From positions 1-34,752 of the forward strand of contig NZ_CALKTC010000042.1 in assembly GCF_937996225.1 (NCBI RefSeq): a stretch of 34,752 nt of DNA, written 5' to 3'. Positions within the stretch are counted from its first letter, which is position 1. Each line of letters begins with the position of its first letter. This document shows, in pieces, positions 24,180 to 32,028 of this stretch. The notes below the pieces were generated by a model, which saw nothing but the letters and a program-made list of their open reading frames with translations, was not told the origin of the DNA and made no database searches. The stretch comes from an uncultured Campylobacter sp. Its GTDB lineage: Bacteria > Campylobacterota > Campylobacteria > Campylobacterales > Campylobacteraceae. Position numbers and translations under genes: made by a program.

Positions 24180-24344
24180 ATGGAATTTCCAAAAGAGTTA
24201 GAAGCAAAACGCACAAAATGCGTCGTTTACACAAGAGTAATGGGCTATTTGCGCCCAGTAGAGAGCTTTAATATCGGAAAGAAGGGCGAGCACAAAGAGC
24301 GCGTCTTTTTTGAAGAGAAAAAAGACAAAAAGCAGATCGCTTAG
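24180..24344 (+). CDS. Stand-alone glycyl-radical domain of class III ribonucleotide reductase
   Basis: This 54-residue gene encodes the missing end of NrdD: after RTKCVVYT come RVMGYLRPVESFNIGKKGEH and then KER. In ordinary NrdD proteins an equivalent CEVYSRVVGYLRPV...GKK.EF..R block forms the last part of the chain, and its Gly carries the radical; here that is G22. The gene has its own ribosome site (AAGGA at 24169-24173, six bases before the ATG) and stop (TAG). It is in the same frame as nrdD, separated by two TAA codons, so it arose by splitting a full-length gene. An in-frame ATG at 24165 is a weaker start. nrdG begins 17 bases later. Inference: it binds NrdD and receives the radical from NrdG. 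The charged tail EEKKDKKQIA may aid docking. Confidence 0.88.
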   Translation: MEFPKELEAKRTKCVVYTRVMGYLRPVESFNIGKKGEHKERVFFEEKKDKKQIA

Positions 24345-24361
24345 TCGCCGCTACCGGCCAA

Positions 24362-25084
24362 ATGCAACAAACGCATACGAAGCCGCCGCAAGCCTTAAAC
24401 CTGCGTAACGCGCAGATTTACGAGATCACGCCGTTTACGATGCTTGATTTTGCTGATCACATCGCCGCGATCGCATGGTTTTGCGGCTGCAATATGCGCT
24501 GCAATTACTGCTATAACCCCCAAATCGTTACTTCCCAGGGTAAAATTTCAAACGAAGAGTTTCTGCGCTTTTTGGATGCGCGCGCGGGCAAGCTTCAGGG
24601 CATCGTATTTAGCGGTGGCGAATGCACCTGTGCGAGCGATTTTATCCCGCTGGCGCACGAAGTTAAGCGGCGCGGCTTTTTGCTCAAAGTAGATACCAAC
24701 GGCTCAAATCCGCAAAAGATCGAAGAGGCGCTAAGTTTGGGGCTGATCGATTATATCGCACTTGATTTTAAGGCGCCGCGGCGGGATTTTGAACTTATTA
24801 CGAAGTCAAGCTTATACGATAAATTTTTGCAAACTCTTAGGCTTTTGCTGCGGCAAAATTTTAAATTTGAGGTGCGAACGACCGTGCATGCCGATTTTTT
24901 AAACGAAGCGAAGGTCGAGCAGATGGCGCAAATTTTATGGAGCGAGGGCTACCGCGGCGTTTATTATCTGCAAAACTTCCTGCCCACCGGCGATAATTTC
25001 GGCAATTTAAGCGCGCCGCTTGCGAGCTTTGATCCGAGCAAAATCCACACCGAGCTAAAGATAGAACTTCGAAATTTTGATTAA
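24362..25084 (+). CDS. nrdG: Radical-SAM activase of anaerobic ribonucleotide reductase
   Basis: NrdG uses S-adenosylmethionine and a 4Fe-4S cluster to place a glycyl radical on the class III reductase. This 240-residue protein has the cluster motif C-x3-C-x2-C as CNMRCNYC, preceded by FCGC. Also present are the SAM-binding GIVFSGGECT, LKVDTNGSNP and IDYIALDFKAP, typical of the NrdG/anaerobic-activase group. It follows the glycyl-radical peptide gene by 17 bases, so the three genes form one operon; here the substrate glycine would be on the small protein rather than on NrdD. No good ribosome site precedes the ATG at 24362, so translation may be coupled to the small gene. Confidence 0.93.
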   Translation: MQQTHTKPPQALNLRNAQIYEITPFTMLDFADHIAAIAWFCGCNMRCNYCYNPQIVTSQGKISNEEFLRFLDARAGKLQGIVFSGGECTCASDFIPLAHEVKRRGFLLKVDTNGSNPQKIEEALSLGLIDYIALDFKAPRRDFELITKSSLYDKFLQTLRLLLRQNFKFEVRTTVHADFLNEAKVEQMAQILWSEGYRGVYYLQNFLPTGDNFGNLSAPLASFDPSKIHTELKIELRNFD

Positions 25085-25413
25085 ATTTACGCCACCGCGC
25101 GCGTCTTGCCGCAATGAAGGCGATGAAATTTTATCTAGCGCATTTATCTAGCTCGCAGTGTCCGTGCATATTGTGCCGCGATAAATTTCGCCTTACGGGA
25201 AGCTTTAAAATTTAACCTTGCCGCCGCTTGCTATATTTAAATTTTACTCCGTCCTCGACGTAAAATTCTATGTTTATCAAGAGCTTTATTTTATACCGCG
25301 TAAATTTAACTTCGCGCCAAATTTCACGCCGTGTAGCCATTGCCGCTTCAAAACAAAAGGTAAATTTAGCTTGCTTTGGCTAAAATACGCCGAAATTTTT
25401 AAAAAGGCAAAAA
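25085..25413. other. Noncoding stretch between nrdG and nrdB
   Basis: 329 bases with no supported gene. It contains repeated AAATTT words and, before nrdB, GCTAAAATACGCC (a possible TAAAAT -10 box) and an AAGG ribosome site. This suggests that nrdB has its own promoter, separate from the anaerobic operon. No NrdR-box pair was recognised. Confidence 0.4.
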
Positions 25414-26436
25414 ATGGATAGGAAAAAAATCTACAACCCCTTCTCCGACGAGACCCTTACCGATCGCAAGGTCTTCGGCGGCAATCCGCAGGGTATTTTA
25501 AATTTTACCAAGGCGAAATATCAATGGGCGCTGAAGCTTTGGGATCTGATGGAGGCCAACACCTGGTTTCCTAAAGAGGTCGATACCACCGATGATGTGC
25601 GCGATTACAACTTCAATCTCACAAGCGCCGAGAAGCGGATGTATGATCTCGTGTGGAGCCAGCTGATATCGATGGATAGCTTTCAGACCAACAATCTCGC
25701 CGATAATATCAACCCCTACATCACGGCTCCGGAGATCAACGCCGTGCTCGCGCGCCAAGCCTACGAGGAGGCCAACCACAGCAAATCCTACGCCGTCATG
25801 GTCGAGGCGATCTGCGAAAACACCGATCTGATCTACGAGATGGAGAAGCACGACGATATGCTCCGCAGAAAAAACGACTACATCTCAAGCGTCTATGAGG
25901 AGCTTGCGGGCGAGGTTAGCGACGATAAGCTGCTGCTAGCGATGGTGGCGAATCAAATTTTAGAGGGGATCTACTTCTACAGCGGCTTTACGTCGATCTA
26001 TGCGCTTGCTCGCGCGGGCAAGATGCTAGGCAGCGCGCAGATGATCCGCTTCATACAGCGCGACGAGATCACGCATCTGCTACTCTTTCAAAACATGATA
26101 AATTCCGTCCGCAAGGAGCGCGCCGATCTGTTTAATAAGCGCAACGTGGATAAAATTTACGAGATGTTCGAGACGGCGGGAAACTTAGAGATAGATTGGG
26201 GCAAATACATCACGGATAACCAAATCATGGGCTTTACGGACGACATCATCGAAGAATACATCCACTATCTGGTCGATCAGCGCTTGCTTGCCATCGGGCT
26301 TGAGAAGCGATACGACGCGAAACATCCGATAAAATGGGTCGATGATTTTTCTAAATTTAACGATCAGAAGAGCAACTTTTTCGAGAGCAAGGTCACGAAC
26401 TATAGCAAAGGAAGTTTGAGTTTCGATGATTTTTAG
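25414..26436 (+). CDS. nrdB: Class Ia ribonucleotide reductase, small (radical) subunit
   Basis: NrdB holds the di-iron centre and tyrosyl radical for aerobic reduction of ribonucleotides by NrdA. All ligands are found with E. coli spacing: D88 (SMDSFQ), E119 and H122 (EEANHSKSY), E184 (ILEGIYFYSGF), E218 and H221 (RDEITH); the radical tyrosine is Y126. The C-terminal tail SKGSLSFDDF fits the peptide that docks on NrdA. The length of 340 is normal for this group. nrdA is not nearby. A class III system sits directly upstream, so the organism can make deoxynucleotides with or without oxygen, which suits a microaerophile or anaerobe. Confidence 0.96.
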   Translation: MDRKKIYNPFSDETLTDRKVFGGNPQGILNFTKAKYQWALKLWDLMEANTWFPKEVDTTDDVRDYNFNLTSAEKRMYDLVWSQLISMDSFQTNNLADNINPYITAPEINAVLARQAYEEANHSKSYAVMVEAICENTDLIYEMEKHDDMLRRKNDYISSVYEELAGEVSDDKLLLAMVANQILEGIYFYSGFTSIYALARAGKMLGSAQMIRFIQRDEITHLLLFQNMINSVRKERADLFNKRNVDKIYEMFETAGNLEIDWGKYITDNQIMGFTDDIIEEYIHYLVDQRLLAIGLEKRYDAKHPIKWVDDFSKFNDQKSNFFESKVTNYSKGSLSFDDF

Positions 26437-26718
26437 CGGATTTTGCGATTTAAAATTTTGCTCCGCCGTATCGCGGTACGGATACTTTGCAGATACTTGT
26501 CCTGCGCCGCACGGACGTGCGATGAACGCAGAAGGCGTATTACCTGCAAAATTTTTAAAATTTAGCCGTGCTATGTATCTAAAAAACGCAGCTCATGCTC
26601 TTTTGGCGCGGAATGGGCACTTTGGCGGTATTTTTAAAAACTCTATCGGTTTGGAATTTAGACGGGGCGGAAACTTTCGCGGCTTTAAATTTGACGCCGG
26701 GCGGGGCGGGAGCGCGCC

Positions 26719-27354
26719 ATGGTCTCGCTAGAGCGGCTTCGCTGTGAAAAGATGGCGAACGACATCGCCGAGCAGGTGAGTTTAAATCCGGCGCTTTTTG
26801 AGGCGTTTTGCAGCGTCGCTAGAAGCGAGTTTGCTCCGCTCGGCGCGCACGCTTTCAGCCTTAACGCGCAGCCCATTTTAGCCAGTCAGTGGATCAGCTC
26901 GCCGCTGACGGTAGCGCGCATGACGATGGCGCTAAGCGTCGATCCGAAGGTCGAGAAAATTTTAGAGATCGGCTGCGGCAGCGGCTATCAAGCGGCGATT
27001 TTAAGCAGGATGGTTCACCGCGTCTTTGCCGTCGAGCGCGTCGAGCGGCTGGTGGGCGAGGCGAAAAGGCACTTTGCGAATCTTGGGATTTCAAATATCA
27101 GCCTGCGCCACGACGACGGCAATGCCGGGTGGAAAAATTTCGCCCCTTTCGATAGGATTTTGCTCTCCGCATGCGCCGAGCGGATCGACGAGCGGCTGTT
27201 TGCGCAGCTGGCAATCGGCGGAATTTTGGTTGCTCCGATGAATAGGGGCGGCTCGCAAAAGATCGTTAGATTTAGTAAAATTTCTCCAAGCGAGATCAAA
27301 GAAGAGGAGCTTGGCGCCTGCGAATTCGTCCCGCTGGTGCAGGGTCGCGGATAG
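26719..27354 (+). CDS. pcm: Protein-L-isoaspartate O-methyltransferase
   Basis: PCMT methylates isoaspartyl residues in aged proteins so that they can revert to aspartate. The 211-residue protein has the family's substrate loop as QWISSPLTVARMT (58-70), SAM motif I ILEIGCGSGYQAAIL (81-95), VFAVERVERLV (motif II region), and LLSACAERIDERLFAQLAIGGILVAP. The start ATG at 26719 has GGGAG upstream and gives the usual N-terminus (LERLRCEKMANDIAEQ). About 280 bases of noncoding AAATTT-rich sequence separate it from nrdB on the same strand. Confidence 0.93.
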   Translation: MVSLERLRCEKMANDIAEQVSLNPALFEAFCSVARSEFAPLGAHAFSLNAQPILASQWISSPLTVARMTMALSVDPKVEKILEIGCGSGYQAAILSRMVHRVFAVERVERLVGEAKRHFANLGISNISLRHDDGNAGWKNFAPFDRILLSACAERIDERLFAQLAIGGILVAPMNRGGSQKIVRFSKISPSEIKEEELGACEFVPLVQGRG

Positions 27355-27472
27355 ATCTAGCGCGCAGTAAATTTTAAAATTTCCTACCGCCGCGGGCGCG
27401 TAAATTTAATAAAATTTGCTTTTGCACTCCGCTGAAGATCAGAGTTTTATTAATTATTTATTTAAATTCAAG

Positions 27473-27478
27473 TACAAT
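27473..27478 (+). promoter_or_regulatory. -10 box before the McrB-like gene
   Basis: TACAAT after TTTAAATTCAAG, an AT-rich upstream context typical of Campylobacter promoters, about 30 bases before the ATG. An AAGGA ribosome site follows. No -35 is evident. Confidence 0.4.
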
Positions 27479-27507
27479 ACACAATTTTAATCTTACAAGG
27501 ATAAGTC

Positions 27508-29310
27508 ATGCAAGATTTTAGCAAGGAAAAGATAGAGTCGCTGGTCGTTAGCTGGAAAAATCACAACAAAAACCAATTCTGGCTCAAAAAACAAACCGCG
27601 ATCTCAAAGTATTTAGGCGAGATAAAGCGCTGCTTGGCGAGCTTTGATGAGACCGAGAGCGAGTTTTTGCAAACTTTATATATAAATCTCAGCGACGGCA
27701 ATCTTAGAAGCTGCAAAATTTTATCTTTGGGCGAGAAGTTCGCGCACGCCGAGTATTTCTTTATGGATCAGTTTTTTGATTCCAATATCAGCGCGTTTTA
27801 TTACGATTTCGCTTTCAAAGACCGCATCGTCGGCAAAAAGGAGCTGTTTCCTAAAAATGCCGTAAAAAGCGTAGATAGCGTGCTTAGCGGCGAGGATAAA
27901 AACATCGTCTCGCTTTATGTTTTTATCGAAAATATCGTCAAAAATTTCAATAGCTATTCGCAGGAGCGCACCGCGCGCGATATTTTCAAACAAAAGCTAG
28001 TCAATTTCTACGACGAGCTTTACAGGCTTCTTACGGCGGTAGATAGCGCTTTGGCGATCGATTTTTTCGACGTCGCGCTACATAATCAGCCCTTCGTGCT
28101 GATGGAATTTTTAAAATCCGCGATAAATGCCGATAATTTCTATCTGATTGACAGCTACCTAAGTGACGACGGGATGCTAAATTTAGGGCTTGCCGAGGAC
28201 GGCGATTTTGCGCAAATTTCGCGCGAGAAGCTCTATTTGCTAGCCAGCATATTTGCGCAGTGCAACGACGAGTTTCCGACGCTCGTTTATCGCGATGAAA
28301 CCGCACAAATTTTATCCTTGCTCTACGACGAAAAGGTTGAAATTTTTGAAGAATTTTACGAAGTAAGCTCGCGATTTATCGCGGAATTTACCCCGTATCC
28401 GCAGGACGTCGTGGGCGCGGCCAGGATCGTTTATTCGTCGCTGTTTTTCGAATACGTCAAGAACTACAAAAGCGAAGAGGTTGCGAAAAATACGATCTTT
28501 TACGGCGCGATCGGTACTGGCAAAACCCGCAGACTGAGGTCTTTGATCACCGAAAAGAAACTTGCAGCGAAAAATTTCCGCTACGTTTGCCTGCACGAAG
28601 GCTTTGAATACCGCGATTTCATCGACGGATTTTACGGCGAAAGCTTCATTAGCGGCGAGTTTAAGGCGCTGTGCAAAGAGGCGCTAAACGATCCGAAGGG
28701 CGAGTATTATTTTTTGATCGACAATGCAAGCGCTGCGAGCTTGGATAAAATTTTTGGCGAGGCGGCGGTACTTTTGGATCGTCGCTACGACAAGGAAGAC
28801 GAGCTTTCGCTTATCCGCACGAAAAACTCCCACGTAATCGACGGCTTTGAAGAGGGCGAAAAAGAGCGCGCCAGCGTCGTTTTAAAGGACGGCCGCTCAT
28901 ATTTCGCGGTGCCTAAAAATTTATACGTCCTATGCACTCTAAGTGAGCACAAATGCGTTTCCCCGTCGATTGCAAAGGCGTTTAGATGGATCAGATGCGA
29001 GTGCGATTACGGCGCGCTTGAGGATTATTTAAGAGACCGCGAGATCATAAATGCAAGCGCGGTCGTTGCGGTTTGCAAGGCGCTGAATAAATTTATCGCC
29101 GATGAGGCAAGCGGTCTCGGCGTGATCGGGCACGGCGTATTTATGGGGCTAGCGCGCTATCAAAACAACGCTCAGATCATGCAAGAAGGGCTAAACGGCT
29201 TTTTTGTCGAGGTGCTAGAGCCGATCTTTAGGTGCGCAGCAAGCAGCGAAGATACCGCTGTAAGCCTTAGCGAGCGCATCGCAGAAGCTAAGGGTGTGTT
29301 TAAATTTTAG
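27508..29310 (+). CDS. Divergent McrB-like AAA+ protein with altered Walker B and sensor motifs
   Basis: This 600-residue protein has a long helical N-terminal half (about 1-320) of unknown type and a C-terminal AAA+ domain of the McrB branch. Walker A is GAIGTGKT (333-340). HEGFEYRDFIDGF (363-375) matches the McrB block usually seen as HQSYSYEDFIxG. Walker B is YFLIDNASAASLDKIFGEAA (401-420), where McrB proteins have LIDEINRANxSKIFGE, so the catalytic Glu is Asn (N406). The usual GTMNTADRS loop is CTLSEHKCV (476-484). The end GHGVFMGLARYQ...FVEVLEPIF resembles the McrB C-terminus. No mcrC follows. Nucleotide binding is likely, hydrolysis doubtful. A defence or regulatory role is inferred from family only. 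Confidence 0.8.
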   Translation: MQDFSKEKIESLVVSWKNHNKNQFWLKKQTAISKYLGEIKRCLASFDETESEFLQTLYINLSDGNLRSCKILSLGEKFAHAEYFFMDQFFDSNISAFYYDFAFKDRIVGKKELFPKNAVKSVDSVLSGEDKNIVSLYVFIENIVKNFNSYSQERTARDIFKQKLVNFYDELYRLLTAVDSALAIDFFDVALHNQPFVLMEFLKSAINADNFYLIDSYLSDDGMLNLGLAEDGDFAQISREKLYLLASIFAQCNDEFPTLVYRDETAQILSLLYDEKVEIFEEFYEVSSRFIAEFTPYPQDVVGAARIVYSSLFFEYVKNYKSEEVAKNTIFYGAIGTGKTRRLRSLITEKKLAAKNFRYVCLHEGFEYRDFIDGFYGESFISGEFKALCKEALNDPKGEYYFLIDNASAASLDKIFGEAAVLLDRRYDKEDELSLIRTKNSHVIDGFEEGEKERASVVLKDGRSYFAVPKNLYVLCTLSEHKCVSPSIAKAFRWIRCECDYGALEDYLRDREIINASAVVAVCKALNKFIADEASGLGVIGHGVFMGLARYQNNAQIMQEGLNGFFVEVLEPIFRCAASSEDTAVSLSERIAEAKGVFKF

Positions 29311-29379
29311 TATTTTCATTTACATATATTTTAAAGTAAATTTTGCAATAACAGAATTTTATATTAGAGGAAAAATTCC

Positions 29380-29892
29380 ATGACCGACAGCATTGTAAAT
29401 AATTATAAATATGACGCAGAATATATTAGTTATATTAGAAATGGTAATTCCGCCGCAGTTCTTATTACTAGAGATTTGGTGAGAAGCGTAAATACGATCG
29501 GTAAGTGGGTTGATATAATTGAGAGCAATATTCGTGATAGGATCGACGGAAGAATTGATTTTAACTATTTCATTGTTGAAATTTTTCCCAGAAAGACTAA
29601 GCCCGATTATTCCAATGCAGTGTCAGAACATGATAAAAAATATATTACCTGGCAAACAGCTTGCAAAGATATAAAGAATGCAAGGAGTGTTGGTTATAAA
29701 GGCATCCGATATAAGATATGGTGTAGCTTGTATAATGATAGGAAGAAAAAAATAGTACAGAGGTATTATAATAAAAAGTTTGGTAAGTGGATGCCTGATG
29801 GATGGCTATCTACGGATTCATGTATTTTAAAAGATAAAGTAGAATTTATCGATAACTGGAAATATAGGATAAAGTCCATAAAAAAATTATAA
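29380..29892 (+). CDS. AT-rich protein of unknown function
   Basis: This 170-residue soluble protein (no membrane segment or signal peptide) is rich in Lys, Tyr, Asn and Asp, with a basic C-terminal half (YNDRKKKIVQRYYNKKFGKW, KYRIKSIKKL). It is far more AT-rich than its neighbours on either side, which suggests recent horizontal arrival. AGAGGA lies upstream of the ATG, 69 bases after the McrB-like gene on the same strand. The two may form a pair, but it is much shorter than McrC and shows no nuclease motif that I can see. Family not recognised. Confidence 0.65.
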   Translation: MTDSIVNNYKYDAEYISYIRNGNSAAVLITRDLVRSVNTIGKWVDIIESNIRDRIDGRIDFNYFIVEIFPRKTKPDYSNAVSEHDKKYITWQTACKDIKNARSVGYKGIRYKIWCSLYNDRKKKIVQRYYNKKFGKWMPDGWLSTDSCILKDKVEFIDNWKYRIKSIKKL

Positions 29893-29900
29893 AACAACTT

Positions 29901-29920
29901 AAACTAGACTTCGCTAGTTT
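29901..29920. terminator. Bidirectional terminator between convergent genes
   Basis: AAACTAG, loop ACTTCG, CTAGTTT: a 7-bp perfect stem between the 29380 gene (plus) and moaE (minus). On the minus strand an AT-rich run with TTTTTTT follows about 20 bases after the stem. It probably serves both genes. Confidence 0.55.
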
Positions 29921-29944
29921 TGAATTAAGAATCAAATAGTAAAT

Positions 29945-30454
29945 TTAGCCCAAAAGTCCCGCGCCTTTTACTCTCTGCGAGCGATCCGCCGCGTAGATCC
30001 TCTTCCCGCCTACTACCTTGCCGCCCTCGATTTTGCCGCCCTTTACGTCATATTTCCAGATCGGCGCAGCCGCTTTGAAATCCTCTACAAACTCGTTTAT
30101 TAGCGCCAGAGCTACCTTGCGCTGCGGGCTTACGACGCCTGCGACGTAGGAGCTTTCGTGGATCGGCACACCCCCGTTTGAATGTGCAAAAAGAACGAAT
30201 GCGCCCTGTGCCGCAGCCTTTTGCTGCCACGCTTCAAACCAAGTCCGCAAAATCGGCTCGTATATATCGAAGCTCAGCGCGCAGATGCCGCCTTCGTCGC
30301 GCACGATGCCTACGAAGGTAATGAACGCACCGCAATTTGCGTCTTTAAATTTAGCGTACCAGCGTGATAAAATCGCATCTACGTCCAAGCTGCCCTCATA
30401 AATTTCAGGCTCGATCCCGCTTAAAATTTCCGGATTAAATTTAGCTTCGCTCAT
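29945..30454 (-). CDS. moaE: Molybdopterin synthase catalytic subunit
   Basis: MoaE, with MoaD, inserts two sulfurs into cyclic pyranopterin monophosphate to make molybdopterin. The 169-residue protein has GAFITFVGIVRDEGG, the central HSNGGVPIHESSYVAGVVSPQRKVAL (family pattern HxxGxVxxGExSVxVxVxxxHR) and the end APIWKYDVKGG, matching the PIWKxE motif with Asp for Glu. A strong AGGAGG ribosome site lies 5 bases before the ATG. moaD ends 15 bases upstream on the same strand. The molybdenum cofactor would serve formate dehydrogenase and other Mo enzymes. Confidence 0.93.
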   Translation of the reverse strand: MSEAKFNPEILSGIEPEIYEGSLDVDAILSRWYAKFKDANCGAFITFVGIVRDEGGICALSFDIYEPILRTWFEAWQQKAAAQGAFVLFAHSNGGVPIHESSYVAGVVSPQRKVALALINEFVEDFKAAAPIWKYDVKGGKIEGGKVVGGKRIYAADRSQRVKGAGLLG

Positions 30455-30469
30455 CGCCGCCTCCTAAGC

Positions 30470-30691
30470 TTAGCCGCCGCAAACGGGAGGCAGAAGGCTC
30501 ACGCGATCGCCGGATTTAAGCTCGAAATTCGCATCATAAATCATCTTATCATTTACCGCTACGGCGCAGTTTGCAAGCCACTCTCGCAGGCTTTCGTCCT
30601 TTTGCAGCTCCGCTTTTACTTCCTGCAAGGAGTTTGCGTGTAGGCGCAGGGGCTCGCGCCCTATCGGCCCTAAAAATTCTACCTCTACCAT
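30470..30691 (-). CDS. moaD: Molybdopterin synthase sulfur carrier subunit
   Basis: This 73-residue ubiquitin-like protein carries sulfur as a C-terminal thiocarboxylate for MoaE. It starts MVEVEFLGPIGREPL and ends SGDRVSLLPPVCGG, with the essential terminal Gly-Gly. The ATG is preceded by AAGGATAAAA. It is divergent from nspC; the 87 bases between hold the TATAAT box of nspC. Confidence 0.93.
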   Translation of the reverse strand: MVEVEFLGPIGREPLRLHANSLQEVKAELQKDESLREWLANCAVAVNDKMIYDANFELKSGDRVSLLPPVCGG

Positions 30692-30745
30692 TTTTATCCT
30701 TTTTTAAAGATTGGGCGATTTTAACCAAAAATTTATAAAATTTTA

Positions 30746-30751
30746 TATAAT
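30746..30751 (+). promoter_or_regulatory. -10 box of nspC promoter
   Basis: TATAAT preceded by AT-rich AAATTTATAAAATTT and followed by a leader of about 22 bases, with GAGGA at 30768-30772 six bases before the nspC ATG. Confidence 0.55.
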
Positions 30752-30778
30752 TGCGAAAAAATTTAATGAGGAAAAACG

Positions 30779-31933
30779 ATGAAAATCGATGAAATTTCGA
30801 CCCCCGCCTACGTGTGCGAGGAGCAAAAACTGGTAAAAAATTTAGAAATTTTACGCGGCGTAGGCGAGCGAAGCGGCGCAAAAATTTTATGTGCGCTAAA
30901 AGGCTTTGCGTTTAGCTTCGCGATGCCTTATGTAGACAAATACCTCTGGGGTGCGACTTGCAGCGGCCTGCACGAGGCAAAATTTGCCGCGGAATTTATC
31001 AAAAACGGCGAGATTCACACATACTCGCCAGCATTCAAAGAGGATGATGTGGATGAAATTTTAAAAATTTCAAACCACGTCGTATTCAATAGCGCCGCGC
31101 AGTGGCAAAAATATCGCGCAAAAGCGCTTGCTGCGGGCGCATCGTGCGGCTTGCGGCTAAATCCGCAAACTTCCTTCGCGCCCAAAGACGCTTACAATCC
31201 GTGCGGCAGCTTTAGCAGGCTAGGGATGAGCCTTGAGGCGCTGCAGCGGGCGATCTTGCAAGACGGCGATTTTTTGCGCGGCATCTCGGGGCTGCATTTT
31301 CACGCGCTGTGCGAAGAGAGCGCTCAGAGCCTAGAGCGGGTGCTCGAGGTTTTCGAGGCGAAATTCGGCAAGTATTTTAGAGCCCTAAAGTGGCTAAATT
31401 TCGGCGGTGGGCATCATATCACGCGTGCAGGCTACGACGTGGAGCTGCTGATAGAGCTGATCAAAAAATTTCGCGAAAAATACGAGGTCGAAATTTATCT
31501 CGAGCCCGGCGAAGCGGTCGGCTGGGAGTGCGGGTATTTGGTCGCTAGCGTGCTTGATATAGTAGAAAATGGCGCTAAAATCGCTATTTTAGACGCTTCC
31601 GCTGAAGCTCATATGCCCGATACCGTGCTGATGCCGTATCGTCCTGCGGTACGCGGCGAGAGTAAGAGCGGTAAATTTAGCTATCGTTTCGGCGGAAACA
31701 CCTGCCTTGCAGGCGATGTCGTAGGGCTTGAGAGCGGACAGCCCGAGTATAAATTTGACGCGCCGCTAAATATTGGCGATCGGGTGATTTTCGAGGATCA
31801 GATCCACTACACGATCGTGAAAAACACGACCTTTAACGGCATCAAGCTGCCCGATCTTGTTTTGGCGGACGAGCGCGGAGAGGTTTTGATGATCAAAAAA
31901 TTCGGCTACGACGAGTATGCGAGGCGAAACTAG
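30779..31933 (+). CDS. nspC: Carboxynorspermidine / carboxyspermidine decarboxylase
   Basis: NspC is a PLP-dependent decarboxylase of the alanine-racemase fold that makes spermidine or norspermidine from the carboxylated form. In Campylobacter this route replaces the S-adenosylmethionine decarboxylase route. The 384-residue protein has the PLP lysine K41 in CALKGFAF, GLHFHALCE, WLNFGGGHHITRAGYD (PLP phosphate loop), YLEPGEAVGW, NTCLAGDVVG (second active-site Cys) and FNGIKLPDL near the end. The partner dehydrogenase is not in the window. It has its own TATAAT promoter and GAGGA ribosome site. fdhI follows 95 bases later with another promoter. Confidence 0.95.
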   Translation: MKIDEISTPAYVCEEQKLVKNLEILRGVGERSGAKILCALKGFAFSFAMPYVDKYLWGATCSGLHEAKFAAEFIKNGEIHTYSPAFKEDDVDEILKISNHVVFNSAAQWQKYRAKALAAGASCGLRLNPQTSFAPKDAYNPCGSFSRLGMSLEALQRAILQDGDFLRGISGLHFHALCEESAQSLERVLEVFEAKFGKYFRALKWLNFGGGHHITRAGYDVELLIELIKKFREKYEVEIYLEPGEAVGWECGYLVASVLDIVENGAKIAILDASAEAHMPDTVLMPYRPAVRGESKSGKFSYRFGGNTCLAGDVVGLESGQPEYKFDAPLNIGDRVIFEDQIHYTIVKNTTFNGIKLPDLVLADERGEVLMIKKFGYDEYARRN

Positions 31934-31993
31934 CGCCGCACTTAATGCAAAAATGTAATTTTGCTTTGTAAGAAAATTTTTTGCAAAAAATGA

Positions 31994-31999
31994 TATAAT
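31994..31999 (+). promoter_or_regulatory. -10 box of fdhI promoter
   Basis: TATAAT in GATATAATC, about 30 bases before the fdhI ATG, with AAGGAA (32019-32024) as ribosome site. Upstream, GCAAAA / TTTTGC (31947-31964) may weakly end the nspC transcript. Confidence 0.5.
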
Positions 32000-32028
32000 C
32001 AGCTTGAATTTTATACCTAAGGAAATCC

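Noticed and set aside
26426..26731. 101-codon frame bridging nrdB and pcm
   Set aside because: It overlaps both real genes in another frame, lacks a ribosome site and has no family resemblance. The gap 26437-26718 is best called noncoding.
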